A DNA stretch of 64,000 bases from an uncultured Treponema sp. (GTDB taxonomy: Bacteria > Spirochaetota > Spirochaetia > Treponematales > Treponemataceae): NCBI GenBank assembly GCA_947165895.1, contig CAMVCB010000002.1, positions 124,001 through 188,000 on the forward strand, read 5' to 3'. Below the pieces are notes generated by a model. It searched no databases. It saw only the letters and a list, made by a program, of their open reading frames with translations, and had not been told where the DNA came from. The translations under genes and the position numbers were made by a program. Below, one piece after another: positions 33,949 through 43,387 of the stretch. Positions within the stretch are counted from its first letter, which is position 1. Every line of letters begins with the position of its first letter.

Positions 33949-35379
33949 ATGTTAGAAAAACTTTCAAGTGCATTTAGCGGAATTGTTAAAACTATTAGTG
34001 GTAAGTCTACAATTACCGAACGAAATATTGAGGATTCAGTTGAGCAGATTAAAATGGCTCTTCTGGAAGCCGATGTAAACCTTCGCGTTGTCCGCCGCTT
34101 TGTTAATTCTACTATTGAAGAAGCCAAGGGTGAAAAGGTTCTTAAAGCCGTAGATCCGGGTCAGCAGTTTGTAAAAATCATTTACGACAAAATTGTTGCC
34201 ATGCTGGGTGATACAAAGGTTGACCTTCATCTTAAAGGCCCTGATACCCAGTCTGTTATCCTTATGCTTGGTCTGCAGGGTGCCGGTAAAACTACTGCTG
34301 CCCACAAGCTTGCCGCAAAACTCCTAAAAGACGGAAGAAAGCCTCTTCTTGCTGCCTGCGATTTAGTCCGTCCTGCCGCTGTTGAACAGCTTTCCCAGCT
34401 TGGAGAAAAAATCGGAGTTCCGGTTTTCAAGGAAAACTCAAAGGACGCCGTTAAGAACGCAAAAGAAGCTATTGATTTTGCCCGCCGTAACGGAAACGAT
34501 ACAATCATCATCGATACTGCCGGACGCCTTCAGATTGATGAAGAAATGATGGCAGAACTGGTAAAAATCAAAAAGGCAACAAATCCTGTTGAAGTGCTTT
34601 TAGTTGCCGATGCAATGACCGGTCAGAATGCCGTTGATATTGCAAAGAGCTTTGACGAGCAGCTGGGACTTACCGGCGTTATCCTTACAAAGTTCGACTC
34701 AGATGCCCGTGGTGGTGCGGCACTTTCCCTTAAAACAATCACAGATAAGCCGATTTTGTTTGTGGGAACCGGCGAAAAAACAGAAGATTTTGAAGTATTC
34801 CATCCTGAACGAATTGCCAGCCGTATTCTTGGCATGGGTGATATTGTTTCCCTTGTTGAAAAGGCTCAGGAAACTGTTGATGCTGAAGCGGCCCTCAAAA
34901 TGCAGAAAAAGCTGCAGCGCAACGAGTTTACCCTGCAGGATATGCTTGAACAGTTCCAGCAGGTTAAAAAGATGGGCAGCATGAGTAAGCTTCTGGAAAT
35001 GCTTCCTGGTATGAACGGAATTGATCCAAGCCAGCTTGATATGAGCGGCATGAAAAAGAATGAAGCTATCATTCAGAGTATGACATACAAAGAGCGTCTG
35101 AATCATCTGATTATCGGGCCTAGCCGCCGTAAGCGCATTGCCAAAGGAAGCGGAACCTCCGTTGCAGACGTAAACAAGCTTATCAAGCAGTTTGAAAAGA
35201 CAAAGCTTATGATGAAAAAAGTAAGCCGTAACCGCGGACTTCAGGGTAAGATGATGAATCAGCTTGGTCTTGATCCGTCTATGATGGGCGGTGCCGGCGG
35301 CATGGGCGGTCTGGACATGAATGCCCTTAAGGGAATGGACATGTCTAAATTGCAGGCTATGGCGAGACGTTTTAAATAG
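33949..35379 (+). CDS. ffh: Signal recognition particle protein Ffh
   Basis: 476 residues: N-domain 1-85, GTPase G-domain with GLQGAGKTTAAHKLA (from about residue 108), DTAGRLQIDEEMM, LTKFDSDARGGAAL, then the Met-rich M-domain with the SRP-RNA-binding helix-loop (IIGPSRRKRIAKGSGTSVADVNKLIKQF). The C-terminal tail is Gly/Met-rich (MMGGAGGMGGLDMN). With 4.5S RNA it targets membrane proteins to FtsY. It has its own AGAAGG Shine-Dalgarno, 35 bp after gpsA. Confidence 0.97.
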   Translation: MLEKLSSAFSGIVKTISGKSTITERNIEDSVEQIKMALLEADVNLRVVRRFVNSTIEEAKGEKVLKAVDPGQQFVKIIYDKIVAMLGDTKVDLHLKGPDTQSVILMLGLQGAGKTTAAHKLAAKLLKDGRKPLLAACDLVRPAAVEQLSQLGEKIGVPVFKENSKDAVKNAKEAIDFARRNGNDTIIIDTAGRLQIDEEMMAELVKIKKATNPVEVLLVADAMTGQNAVDIAKSFDEQLGLTGVILTKFDSDARGGAALSLKTITDKPILFVGTGEKTEDFEVFHPERIASRILGMGDIVSLVEKAQETVDAEAALKMQKKLQRNEFTLQDMLEQFQQVKKMGSMSKLLEMLPGMNGIDPSQLDMSGMKKNEAIIQSMTYKERLNHLIIGPSRRKRIAKGSGTSVADVNKLIKQFEKTKLMMKKVSRNRGLQGKMMNQLGLDPSMMGGAGGMGGLDMNALKGMDMSKLQAMARRFK

Positions 35380-35416
35380 GTAAAATCCAACGCGCATTCT
35401 GCGTAAGCAGAAGGCG

Positions 35417-35467
35417 AGCAAAGGTTATGTTTATTCGGAAGTTGGTGTTTGGATTACGACCTTTGCT
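35417..35467. repeat. Inverted repeat after ffh
   Basis: AGCAAAGGT (35417-35425) and ACCTTTGCT (35459-35467) are perfect 9-bp arms around a 33-nt loop, with a smaller TTCTGC/GCAGAA hairpin just upstream. There is no T-run, so it is not a standard terminator. It lies between convergent genes. Confidence 0.5.
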
Positions 35468-35470
35468 AGC

Positions 35471-36301
35471 TTAAAGCTCTATTTCCAGAAGGATTGGTGT
35501 ATGATCCTGTCTTGGACCTGAATCAATCATTTCGGATTTCTGGATTTTGTCTTTAATGCGGTCACTGACAATAAAATAATCAATACGCCAGCCCGAATTA
35601 TTGATTTTGCTGGTTTTAATTCTCTGGCCCCACCAGGAATAAATGTCTTTTACATCACCGTGAATAAAGCGGAAAGAGTCGGTAAAGCCGCGGGCCAAAA
35701 GCTTTGTAAAGCCTTCCCGTTCTTCATCTGTAAAGCCTGCAGAAAAATGATTGGCGGCAGGATTTGCAAGGTCAATTTCCTTGTGGGCAACATTAAAATC
35801 ACCGCAGGCAATTACCGCTTTTTTCTGGTCGAGGGATGAAAGATAATCTGCGTATAAAGAATCCCAGATCTGGCGTTCCTTAAGGCGTTTAAGTCCGTCC
35901 CCGGAATTCGGGGTATAAACGTTTACAAAATAAAAATTGTCGAATTCAAGGGCGATAAGGCGGCCTTCGTCATCCATCGTATCGGGAGCTCCCAGTTTTG
36001 GCACGATTTTTTCAGCCTTAAGCCCTTCTTTGTACAAAATCATCGTGCCGGCATAGCCTTTTTTGGCAGGGGGCACAGAAGAAACCCATTCAAATTTGTA
36101 TCCGGGAAAGTAAGATTTTAAAAGTTCGGTATGTGTGGCAGATGGCCCTTCTGCAGGCAGTTTTGTTTCCTGAATGGCAATTATGTCTGCATCACAGGCT
36201 GCGATTTTTTTTAGTACATCCTGTGACAAAAGTGCCCTTGCGGATGTTGAAGTTAAAGCTGCGTTCAATGAATCTATATTCCAGGAAATAAATTTTGCCA
36301 T
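35471..36301 (-). CDS. Exodeoxyribonuclease III / AP endonuclease
   Basis: 276 residues of the Xth/ExoA family. Catalytic blocks are SWNIDSLNA, IIAIQETKLP (metal Glu), ACGDFNVAH, the GWRIDYFIVSD segment and the C-terminal DHTPI with the general-base Asp-His. It repairs abasic sites and acts 3'-5' on duplex DNA. It is slightly longer than E. coli ExoIII (268 aa). It has an AAGGA Shine-Dalgarno and may be transcribed together with the upstream E-set protein (gap 25 bp). Confidence 0.93.
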   Translation of the reverse strand: MAKFISWNIDSLNAALTSTSARALLSQDVLKKIAACDADIIAIQETKLPAEGPSATHTELLKSYFPGYKFEWVSSVPPAKKGYAGTMILYKEGLKAEKIVPKLGAPDTMDDEGRLIALEFDNFYFVNVYTPNSGDGLKRLKERQIWDSLYADYLSSLDQKKAVIACGDFNVAHKEIDLANPAANHFSAGFTDEEREGFTKLLARGFTDSFRFIHGDVKDIYSWWGQRIKTSKINNSGWRIDYFIVSDRIKDKIQKSEMIDSGPRQDHTPILLEIEL

Positions 36302-36326
36302 ATATTAATCCTTCTTCTTTGCTGTC

Positions 36327-37049
36327 CTAATTCACCCTGATTACGCTGGCGCTGCGGCCATCAGCGGTGTAAATTTTTTCCGGGTTAGTGTTGTCCAGAA
36401 TGGGTGTCAGACCCAGGTAATAGTTGTAGTAATAGGTGCCGGTAGTCAAAGGCAGTTCAAGCTCGTAAAGACCTGGCTGTATTTCTTCAAGCTGGTAAAT
36501 CCAGGGATCCCAGTTGGTAAAGGTTCCTGCAAGGTTAAGCTTGAGTCCGCTTTCGCCCTTGTAAATAAATTTTACGCTGTCATTTGAAGTTGCTTCTGTG
36601 GCAATTTTTATCTTACCTAAATTTTCCAGTTTAGAAAAATACAGGTTCACCTGTTCGTCGTATTCTTTATTTGGATTCAGGGGGTCTGTTGTCCAGAGTC
36701 CGTCAATTACAAGGCGATATTTTAGAGAATCAAAAAGGTGCTGGCGCTGAAAGCAGTAAAAAAGATGCTTGCGGGTGGAATTTCCTTCTTCGTCGCTGCT
36801 TGTGAGCAGCTGGAAGGGATGGACTACCTGATAATTTTCAAAATCAAAGGCAATTCCGACAGAGCGGTTCTGTACGGGGGCAGTAAAAATGATGTAATCA
36901 TCGGTTATAATCGGCTCGCCGGGCTTTTCGATGTTATGCAAAAGGGTATCGAGCTCGTAGTTCTGGAAATTCAAGGGAGCCGCACAAAATGCTTTTCCTG
37001 CCAAAGCAGTAAAAATGGCTAACGCCAGGAGAATTTTTGTCTTTTTCAT
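36327..37049 (-). CDS. Exported E-set/CBM48-like protein
   Basis: About 241 residues from the ATG at 37049, chosen because it starts a clean Sec signal peptide (MKKTKILLALAIFTALAGKAFC). A TTG at 37097 would add 16 charged residues before it. Two beta-sandwich domains follow. The second (LNLAGTFTNWDPWIYQLEEI...LELPLTTGTYYYNYYLG) has the Trp-Asp-Pro pattern of CBM48/isoamylase N-terminal domains that bind alpha-glucans. The first resembles the same fold (RLVIDGLWTTDPLNP). No catalytic domain is attached. A role in glucan binding at the periplasmic side is plausible but inferred. Confidence 0.78.
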   Translation of the reverse strand: MKKTKILLALAIFTALAGKAFCAAPLNFQNYELDTLLHNIEKPGEPIITDDYIIFTAPVQNRSVGIAFDFENYQVVHPFQLLTSSDEEGNSTRKHLFYCFQRQHLFDSLKYRLVIDGLWTTDPLNPNKEYDEQVNLYFSKLENLGKIKIATEATSNDSVKFIYKGESGLKLNLAGTFTNWDPWIYQLEEIQPGLYELELPLTTGTYYYNYYLGLTPILDNTNPEKIYTADGRSASVIRVN

Positions 37050-37213
37050 ACTGTGAATATCGGCAGGGCAGGCGGGACTTTTAGGATTTTTTTTCAAATA
37101 TAAATAAGAAAAAAGTGTTAAAGTGACCCTTCAAAAATTCCGTTAAACTAATGAAGAGTAGGGGAAAAACAACTCTCTTGTAATATTGAAGACTTGTGGG
37201 GTAAAATTATCTT

Positions 37214-40200
37214 ATGCCAGGCTTAAATCAACTAAAAAAGTTTAACAGCGATATGCTCTCTCTTGGTAACGAAGTCAATGTTCGTGCATCGCGCGGAGAA
37301 AAGCCTGTCAAAATAGATATTCCTGCCTCTATTCCTGATGTTGATGATTCTGAAGAATTTGTTCTTGGAATGCCTGTTAACGAAGTTGAACAGGAAGCTG
37401 CCCCTGCCGAAGAAGATTTTTCTGATATTACTGGTACTGGTGCTCCTGCAGCAGAAGCAAACGCTGATGCCGGCGAAGAAAGTCCCCAGCCTGCTGTTCC
37501 TGATATGTCCGACCTTTTGAATATGGGTGCTATGGCTGCTGACGGGGAAGGTGGTGGCGAAGATTCTATGCCAGACCTTTCTATGTTTGAGGATCAGCCG
37601 GAGCCAGAACCTGAGCCTGAGCCGGAACCTGAAGTTTCCATTGCTGATATGGGACTTGATGCCCTGCTTGCGGGCGCTGGATTTGATGAGCCTGAAGATA
37701 TGGAAGAGGTTGGTCCTGAGGAAGAAAATACTCCTTCTGAGCCTGAGCCGGAACCCGAGCTTTCAAGTGCGGATTTTCCTGAGCTTGCAGAATCAGAAGC
37801 AGATAACGAAATTCCTGATATTAATAAAGCTGATATAAATGACCTTGGAGATCTGGACCAACTTGTAGGCAATAAGCCTCTTCCAGGTGCTGATGGTCTT
37901 GATTTTCCTAATGATATTTCTGATCTTTCTTTTGATGACGCTACAGATTTGCCTTCGCTGGAAGGTGATGAGTCTGATGCTGCTTTAGATATACCGTCAG
38001 ATGATACAGATTTGCCGTCTGCCGGCATGGATATTCAGTCTGATGACGAGCTTATCCCGCCTGCTGACGATGAAATGTCTCCTGCCGACCTTGAAATGCC
38101 GCCAGCCGGTGACTTTGATTTACCGGGCGCTGCAGATGAAGCGACAGCTGACGACCAGCCTGCCCCTGAGACAAAGGAGCCTGAAGAAGATCTTCCTGAG
38201 CTTGATGAAAGCGGGCTTATTGAGCCTAAGCCGGACGCAAAAAGCGAAGTAGAAGTTTCTGATCTTGAAAATCTTAATCTTGATGATATCCCTGACATGG
38301 GGCTGGATCTTGATGAGAGCGTTGCCGCTGCAAATAGAAATAAAAGAAATATCGAAGGAATCGGTGAGTATGACTACGACGATGAATTTGATTTGAGTGC
38401 GGGTTTTGATGATGATGAAGAAACCAATATGCACCCGGATCAGAAAAAGAAAAAGCCTGCAGAAGAAAAAGAAGAAACTCCTGCCCCTGCCCAGGATGCT
38501 TTTGAAGTGACAGATGAAATGCCTGCTGCGGAAGAAGCTGAAGCTCCAAAGACAAATCCGGCAGATATTAATATAGAAGATTTGTCTCTTGATGCCCTTG
38601 ATATTGATGGTTTTGATATGGGGGATTTGGGAAATGAAGAGCCTTCTGCCGGGGATGGTGCTACAGATGTAAGTGCGAGTGTCCCTGTGGAGGATGCTTC
38701 CGCTGATGATTTTTCTCTTGATGAGCCTGCAGCTGATGAAAGTCCACTTGATGAAGCTTTAAGCGCTGATATTCCTTCTGACGAAAAGCCTGCATCAGAT
38801 GATATTTTTAATCTTGATGACATGGATAATTTCAGCTTTGAAAGTGAACCAGCTGCTGACAATCTGGAAGAAACTCAAACAGAAGAAAATCCTCTGGCAG
38901 AGGCTCCTGCGGAAGAAAGCTCAGTAGATGAAACTCCTGCCGATGAAATTTCTGAAGCCGAAACTCCTGCAGAGGCAGCAGATGATTTTTCAACTGACGG
39001 TCTTGACGATTTTTCTACTGATGGACTTGATGACTTTTCGACAGACGGCCTTGATGATCTTGCTTCAAGTTTGAACGAAGCTCCTTCTGATGAAGAATTA
39101 GCTGAACAGGCTCCGGCAGAGGAAGATTTTTCTGCTGAAATGCCGTCTTTAGATGACCTTTCTACAGAACTGCCGTCTATGGACGATATGCCATCAATGG
39201 ATGATATGCCATCTATGGACGACATTTCGGGTGATGCACCGGCGGAAGAAGGTGCAGAAGTCTCTGATAGTTCAGAAGATGCCGCAGAGATGCCGTCAAT
39301 GGACGACCCTTCTGCCGATACTCCATTTGCTGGTGATTTTGGTCTTGAGGCCAGCAATATTCCGTCTGGTGATATTCCATCAGCTGATGATTCGATTCCA
39401 GACACTTCTTCATCAGAAGATTCAGGACAACTTCCTGCCGAAACCTTTAATCTTGATGACATGGATGGATTTGGGGCTGAAACTCCAGATTTTACCGACT
39501 CAGTTGCTGAAGATTCTGCTGATTTGCCTGATGGTGACTCTTTTGATGATGTAAATTCCGATGAGCCTCTTGAAACCTTTGATACAAGCGGCATGGATGA
39601 CGTCGACTTTGGTATTTCTGATACAGACAGCCAGCTGGACGGTCAGCTTGATGATGACCTGTCTTTTGATAACGATTTTGAAATTCCTGGAATTACAGAT
39701 GTTGCTGTTCAGCCGGAAGAAGCGTCTCCAAAAGCTAAGACAAAGTCGTCTAAAGCCGCTGAACCTGCTCACGAAAAGCTTGATACTCCTGATTTTTCAG
39801 AGGCACTTCCGGGCGAAGAGCTTCCTCCAAATACTCTTTCTGACGAACAGTACAAGACCTTCCTTAAGAATTTCAGTGAATATCCTCTGAATGTCCGCCT
39901 CGCATTTGAAAATTTCATCGTTCAGGATGAATTTACAGATGACGCTGAGTTTGAAGTAATTGAAAAGATTTTAAATAAGGCTCCTGCCCGTCAGGTTGCC
40001 GGTATGCTCGAAAAAATGATGGACATTTCAATTCCTGTCCCTCGTGATTTTGAGCACCGTTCAGCTGAAGAATACGAAGCCTATAAAAAATCACTTTCTT
40101 ATCAGCTTAGAAACAGGATAATTCCGGCCTTTATTGTAGGCTGTGCACTTCTTCTGGTAGGAATCGGGCTTTTTAACTTTGGAAAGAACTGCATATACAA

Positions 40201-41803
40201 ACCTCTTAAGGCAAACAGCCTTTATAAACAGGGATATGCCCTTTTACAGGCAGAAGAATATCCTCAGTCAGAAATTAAATTTGACGAGGCTGTAAAATAC
40301 CGTCTGGACCGCAACTGGTTCTTCAATTATGCCCGTGGTTACAGGGAACATAAACAGTTCCAGCGTGCAGAAAAAATGTATCAGAATATCCTCATGTGCT
40401 TCCGTCATGATAAGGAAGCCGGTCTTGAATATGCCGACATGGAGCTTGATGATATGGTGAATTACGAAAAAGCTGAAGAAATCGTTCGCCGCGAAGTTCT
40501 TGATTACCATATCAATGATCCTGACGGAATCTTAAAGCTTGGTGATGTTTACCTTGAGTGGGGTACAGAAAAGGATCCTGCAAAGCTTGAGCTTGCCCGC
40601 GAGCAGTATGCTTCACTTATTCAGCTTTATAAGCCGAATAATCTTTATATGTCGCGAATGATGAAGTATTTTATCCGCTCAGACAAGCTTCGTCAGGTTC
40701 TTGAAGTTAAGCAGAATTTTGATGGAAATCCAAAATCCCTGGCAGCCCAAGACTGGACGGAACTGAGCGGCTATCTTCTTGAAAAATATTACGGTCCTCT
40801 TCCTGCGAGTCAGGAATATCTGCGCTTCCAGATTGACGGATTAAGAAAGCTTTTGCTTACTGCCGCCCACGCGGATCCGACAAATCCGATTGCCCTTTAC
40901 AATCTTTCTAAATACTACATTTTCTCCAAGGAATATGAGCATGTAGAAAAGACCTTGCAGAATACCCTGAAGATGTTCGACGCGGCAGACTCACTCAAGC
41001 GCCGGGATATTTACAAATATATCGACACTTACAGACTTCTGGGCGAATATTATGAAAGCAATGATGAGCATGTTCAGGCTCAGGAGCAGTTTGCCGACGG
41101 TATTTCCCTTTATGCGAAGGAACGCGACAATGCCGGCTTTGAAGGTAATCAGCAGATTGGAAAGCTTTATGAAGATATGGCTGATTTGAAATATTTTGTT
41201 TCTGCTGAATATGATGACGCCCTTAAAAATTACATGAGCTCTGTTGAGCTGAATAACGACAGCCCGAAAATCCGCTACAGAATCGGATTTATTCAGTATA
41301 ACAAGGATAATCTTACAGAGGCTCTTGGTTCATTTATGAAGGCAAGTGACGGAAATGTAAAAGAGCCTAACCTTATGCTTGCTATGGCAAATACACTTTC
41401 CCGCCGTGGAGATGACTATGCGGCAGAAGGTTATTATAATCAGCTGGTTGCATATCTTGATAACGAAGTTGCTGACAGGGGAATGGTCTTCCCTCAGGTT
41501 AATGATTCAGATAACGATATTGTAAATACATATTTGTATGCTGCAAATAACTACGGAGTAACACTTCATCGTCTTGCAAAAAGAACCGGAAATAGCAGTC
41601 TGAATGCAAAATCTATAGTCCAGTTTCAGCAGTCAGTACGAGCCTGGGATGCGCTTACAAGAAATCAGGTTTCTATGCTGCGTCTTGGCGGCACAAACCT
41701 TGCCGAGCAGAATATAAAATATGTAACTCACAATTTTACAGAATATGAGCCGGCAATTTATACTCAAATCCCAAAAACTCTTACCGATAAGGAAAGAAAG
41801 TAG
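37214..41803 (+). CDS. Giant acidic single-span membrane protein with C-terminal TPR domain
   Basis: 1529 residues. Residues about 1-870 are extremely Asp/Glu/Ser/Pro-rich and predicted disordered. They include an (EP)n tract near 130-142, three copies of DDFSTDGL near residue 590 and a triple SMDD(M/I)(P/S) run near 655. A helical domain (about 875-965) precedes one membrane span (about 972-993, FIVGCALLLVGIGLFNF). The remaining 530 residues are tetratricopeptide repeats with regular A-x-x-Y and N-Y/G-x-x-x patterns. The charge makes a large anionic tail facing the cytoplasm and TPRs outside, or the reverse. A TAAAAT box six nt before the ATG suggests leaderless expression. I do not know its function. 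Confidence 0.82.
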   Translation: MPGLNQLKKFNSDMLSLGNEVNVRASRGEKPVKIDIPASIPDVDDSEEFVLGMPVNEVEQEAAPAEEDFSDITGTGAPAAEANADAGEESPQPAVPDMSDLLNMGAMAADGEGGGEDSMPDLSMFEDQPEPEPEPEPEPEVSIADMGLDALLAGAGFDEPEDMEEVGPEEENTPSEPEPEPELSSADFPELAESEADNEIPDINKADINDLGDLDQLVGNKPLPGADGLDFPNDISDLSFDDATDLPSLEGDESDAALDIPSDDTDLPSAGMDIQSDDELIPPADDEMSPADLEMPPAGDFDLPGAADEATADDQPAPETKEPEEDLPELDESGLIEPKPDAKSEVEVSDLENLNLDDIPDMGLDLDESVAAANRNKRNIEGIGEYDYDDEFDLSAGFDDDEETNMHPDQKKKKPAEEKEETPAPAQDAFEVTDEMPAAEEAEAPKTNPADINIEDLSLDALDIDGFDMGDLGNEEPSAGDGATDVSASVPVEDASADDFSLDEPAADESPLDEALSADIPSDEKPASDDIFNLDDMDNFSFESEPAADNLEETQTEENPLAEAPAEESSVDETPADEISEAETPAEAADDFSTDGLDDFSTDGLDDFSTDGLDDLASSLNEAPSDEELAEQAPAEEDFSAEMPSLDDLSTELPSMDDMPSMDDMPSMDDISGDAPAEEGAEVSDSSEDAAEMPSMDDPSADTPFAGDFGLEASNIPSGDIPSADDSIPDTSSSEDSGQLPAETFNLDDMDGFGAETPDFTDSVAEDSADLPDGDSFDDVNSDEPLETFDTSGMDDVDFGISDTDSQLDGQLDDDLSFDNDFEIPGITDVAVQPEEASPKAKTKSSKAAEPAHEKLDTPDFSEALPGEELPPNTLSDEQYKTFLKNFSEYPLNVRLAFENFIVQDEFTDDAEFEVIEKILNKAPARQVAGMLEKMMDISIPVPRDFEHRSAEEYEAYKKSLSYQLRNRIIPAFIVGCALLLVGIGLFNFGKNCIYKPLKANSLYKQGYALLQAEEYPQSEIKFDEAVKYRLDRNWFFNYARGYREHKQFQRAEKMYQNILMCFRHDKEAGLEYADMELDDMVNYEKAEEIVRREVLDYHINDPDGILKLGDVYLEWGTEKDPAKLELAREQYASLIQLYKPNNLYMSRMMKYFIRSDKLRQVLEVKQNFDGNPKSLAAQDWTELSGYLLEKYYGPLPASQEYLRFQIDGLRKLLLTAAHADPTNPIALYNLSKYYIFSKEYEHVEKTLQNTLKMFDAADSLKRRDIYKYIDTYRLLGEYYESNDEHVQAQEQFADGISLYAKERDNAGFEGNQQIGKLYEDMADLKYFVSAEYDDALKNYMSSVELNNDSPKIRYRIGFIQYNKDNLTEALGSFMKASDGNVKEPNLMLAMANTLSRRGDDYAAEGYYNQLVAYLDNEVADRGMVFPQVNDSDNDIVNTYLYAANNYGVTLHRLAKRTGNSSLNAKSIVQFQQSVRAWDALTRNQVSMLRLGGTNLAEQNIKYVTHNFTEYEPAIYTQIPKTLTDKERK
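38981..39052 (+). repeat. Triplicated 24-bp coding repeat
   Basis: Three tandem 24-bp units each encode DDFSTDGL. The codons differ synonymously between units, so the repetition is older than a recent slippage event. A second short tandem run encoding SMDDMP-type units lies at 39175-39228. Confidence 0.8.
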
Positions 41804-41818
41804 CCTCCGGAGGAAGCC

Positions 41819-42442
41819 ATGAATACAAATATAAGTGCAATCCAGTACGGCATTTATTTACGCCAGAAAGCAAACTCAATTGCAAAGGAGCTTTTCAGAA
41901 AAAGCATTCATATCTGTTCCAGCTTTGTGCCCTTCTTCCTTAGTCTTGCTTTTTATACGACTATCGCAATGCTTCTTTTTGCAGTTTGCGGATATTCTGT
42001 ATGTGAACTTTTGCGCTTAAAAGGCGTTACAATCCCTCTTATTTCAAAGGTCACCGAGGTTGCGGCAAGAAAGCGCGATGAAAACCGTTTTGTTCTTGGG
42101 CCGGTTACCCTTGTTTTTGGAATAATATTAGCAGCTATTCTTTTGCCGCCGGAAAGTGCCAGGGTTGGAATTTTTGCCCTCGCTTTTGGGGACGGACTTG
42201 CAAGTCTTTCGGGAAAATTAATAGGAAGAATTACAATTCCAGGCTCACATGGAAAAACTGTGGCAGGAAGCCTTACCTGTTTTCTTGCGGTTTTTATTGC
42301 CGTCTTCTGCTGCTCTACAAACTGTTATGTAAGTCTTGTAACTGCCCTTTTTGCAATGCTTCTGGAAATGCTGCCGCTTTCTGATTTTGATAATCTTATC
42401 ATTCCTCTTGCAATAGGAGCTGTTTTTGGAATGATGATTTAA
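41819..42442 (+). CDS. Polyprenol/phytol-kinase-like membrane CTP-kinase
   Basis: 207 residues with about six membrane spans. The conserved block ALAFGDGLASLSGKLIGR and the following PGSHGKTVAGSLTCF match the dolichol/phytol kinase and phosphatidate cytidylyltransferase-like superfamily. The N-terminal KELFRKSIHICSSFVPF is also characteristic. It has a GGAGGAA Shine-Dalgarno and starts 15 bp after the giant TPR gene, so the two are co-transcribed. Confidence 0.83.
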   Translation: MNTNISAIQYGIYLRQKANSIAKELFRKSIHICSSFVPFFLSLAFYTTIAMLLFAVCGYSVCELLRLKGVTIPLISKVTEVAARKRDENRFVLGPVTLVFGIILAAILLPPESARVGIFALAFGDGLASLSGKLIGRITIPGSHGKTVAGSLTCFLAVFIAVFCCSTNCYVSLVTALFAMLLEMLPLSDFDNLIIPLAIGAVFGMMI

Positions 42443-42446
42443 AAAA

Positions 42447-43265
42447 TCAGTTGTTCCAGAGATAGCGGTTGTGAAGTTCCTTAATATAAATAAAGGTTCC
42501 TGCCATCAAAAAGACCATCGAAAAAATCAGCTGCAGGAGAGAATAGCATTGCTTGATAAGTAATGCTCCAAAATTCATAAGAAAAAATCCCAGAGTCATA
42601 AGCTGACTGATTTCATCTCTGAAATTTTTTATAAAAAGCGAAAAGACCGCAATCAGTGTGAAGATTATGTAAATTGTCCAGATGATTTTTTGAAAAGAGC
42701 AGGCAAGACTGAAATTGGGAAGAAGAATAGCTGTATTTAAGGGCACTGCAAAGGCAAAAAATGCTGATGCAACAATAATGATAAGGCAGTTCTGTTCCAG
42801 GTTCTGCCGGTAAAGCTCTGTAGAAAAAAGCACAAGGGCAAGAAGTGAAATCGGAGTAAGAATTGTTCCTGTAAGAATTATATTTGAAATGGTTACCAGC
42901 TCAGATGAATAGGTATTAGAAAGCTGCAGAAGGGGAATTAAAATTCTAAGGCTGTCTAAAAGCATGGAAAGCAGGAAAAGCAGAAAATATCCAAGTTCAC
43001 CGGCCTGAGTTTTGAAGAAGGCGAAAAGAACCAGAATGCTTGTTCCGCTTACAAAAAACATCTGCAAAAATATAGAAAGAAATGTAAAAAATGGTCTGTA
43101 GCCTGTGAGAATGGAAGTTGACGCATCCTTGGGCAGGTAGACTTTTGGCAGTACAAGTGTACCTGTAAATTTCTGATAGTGAAAGAAGATAAGGGTCAGG
43201 GCCAAAAGAATAAGAGAAAAGGCAAAAAATATAAGATAAAAACGGTTTCTGGCTTTAATTGTCAT
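42447..43265 (-). CDS. Seven-span membrane protein of unknown function
   Basis: 272 residues with seven to eight hydrophobic segments and few charged residues, preceded by a short basic N-terminus. An extracytoplasmic loop after the first span (about 30-60) contains LPKVYLPKDAS. The layout resembles the membrane part of 7TMR-type receptors, but no effector domain is attached. I do not recognise the family. TATTTT lies six nt before the ATG without a Shine-Dalgarno. It is convergent with the kinase-like gene, separated by four bases. Confidence 0.7.
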   Translation of the reverse strand: MTIKARNRFYLIFFAFSLILLALTLIFFHYQKFTGTLVLPKVYLPKDASTSILTGYRPFFTFLSIFLQMFFVSGTSILVLFAFFKTQAGELGYFLLFLLSMLLDSLRILIPLLQLSNTYSSELVTISNIILTGTILTPISLLALVLFSTELYRQNLEQNCLIIIVASAFFAFAVPLNTAILLPNFSLACSFQKIIWTIYIIFTLIAVFSLFIKNFRDEISQLMTLGFFLMNFGALLIKQCYSLLQLIFSMVFLMAGTFIYIKELHNRYLWNN

Positions 43266-43387
43266 ATTTAAAAAATAACGTGAACAAAAATAATAGTAAA
43301 GTGCCGGAGTAAAAATGATAAAGTCTTTTGTTAAAATTCCGAAAATAAAGATGTAGGATAAATTTTATGGAATCATTGGGAGGATTC

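Noticed and set aside
34699..35421. 240-residue minus-strand frame opposite ffh
   Set aside because: Covers the conserved SRP54 GTPase and M domains; an antisense shadow.
37600..39700. CRISPR-like or satellite repeats in the acidic coding region
   Set aside because: Repeats are codon-phased, short and synonymously diverged (DDFSTDGL, SMDDMP, EP), so they reflect protein composition.
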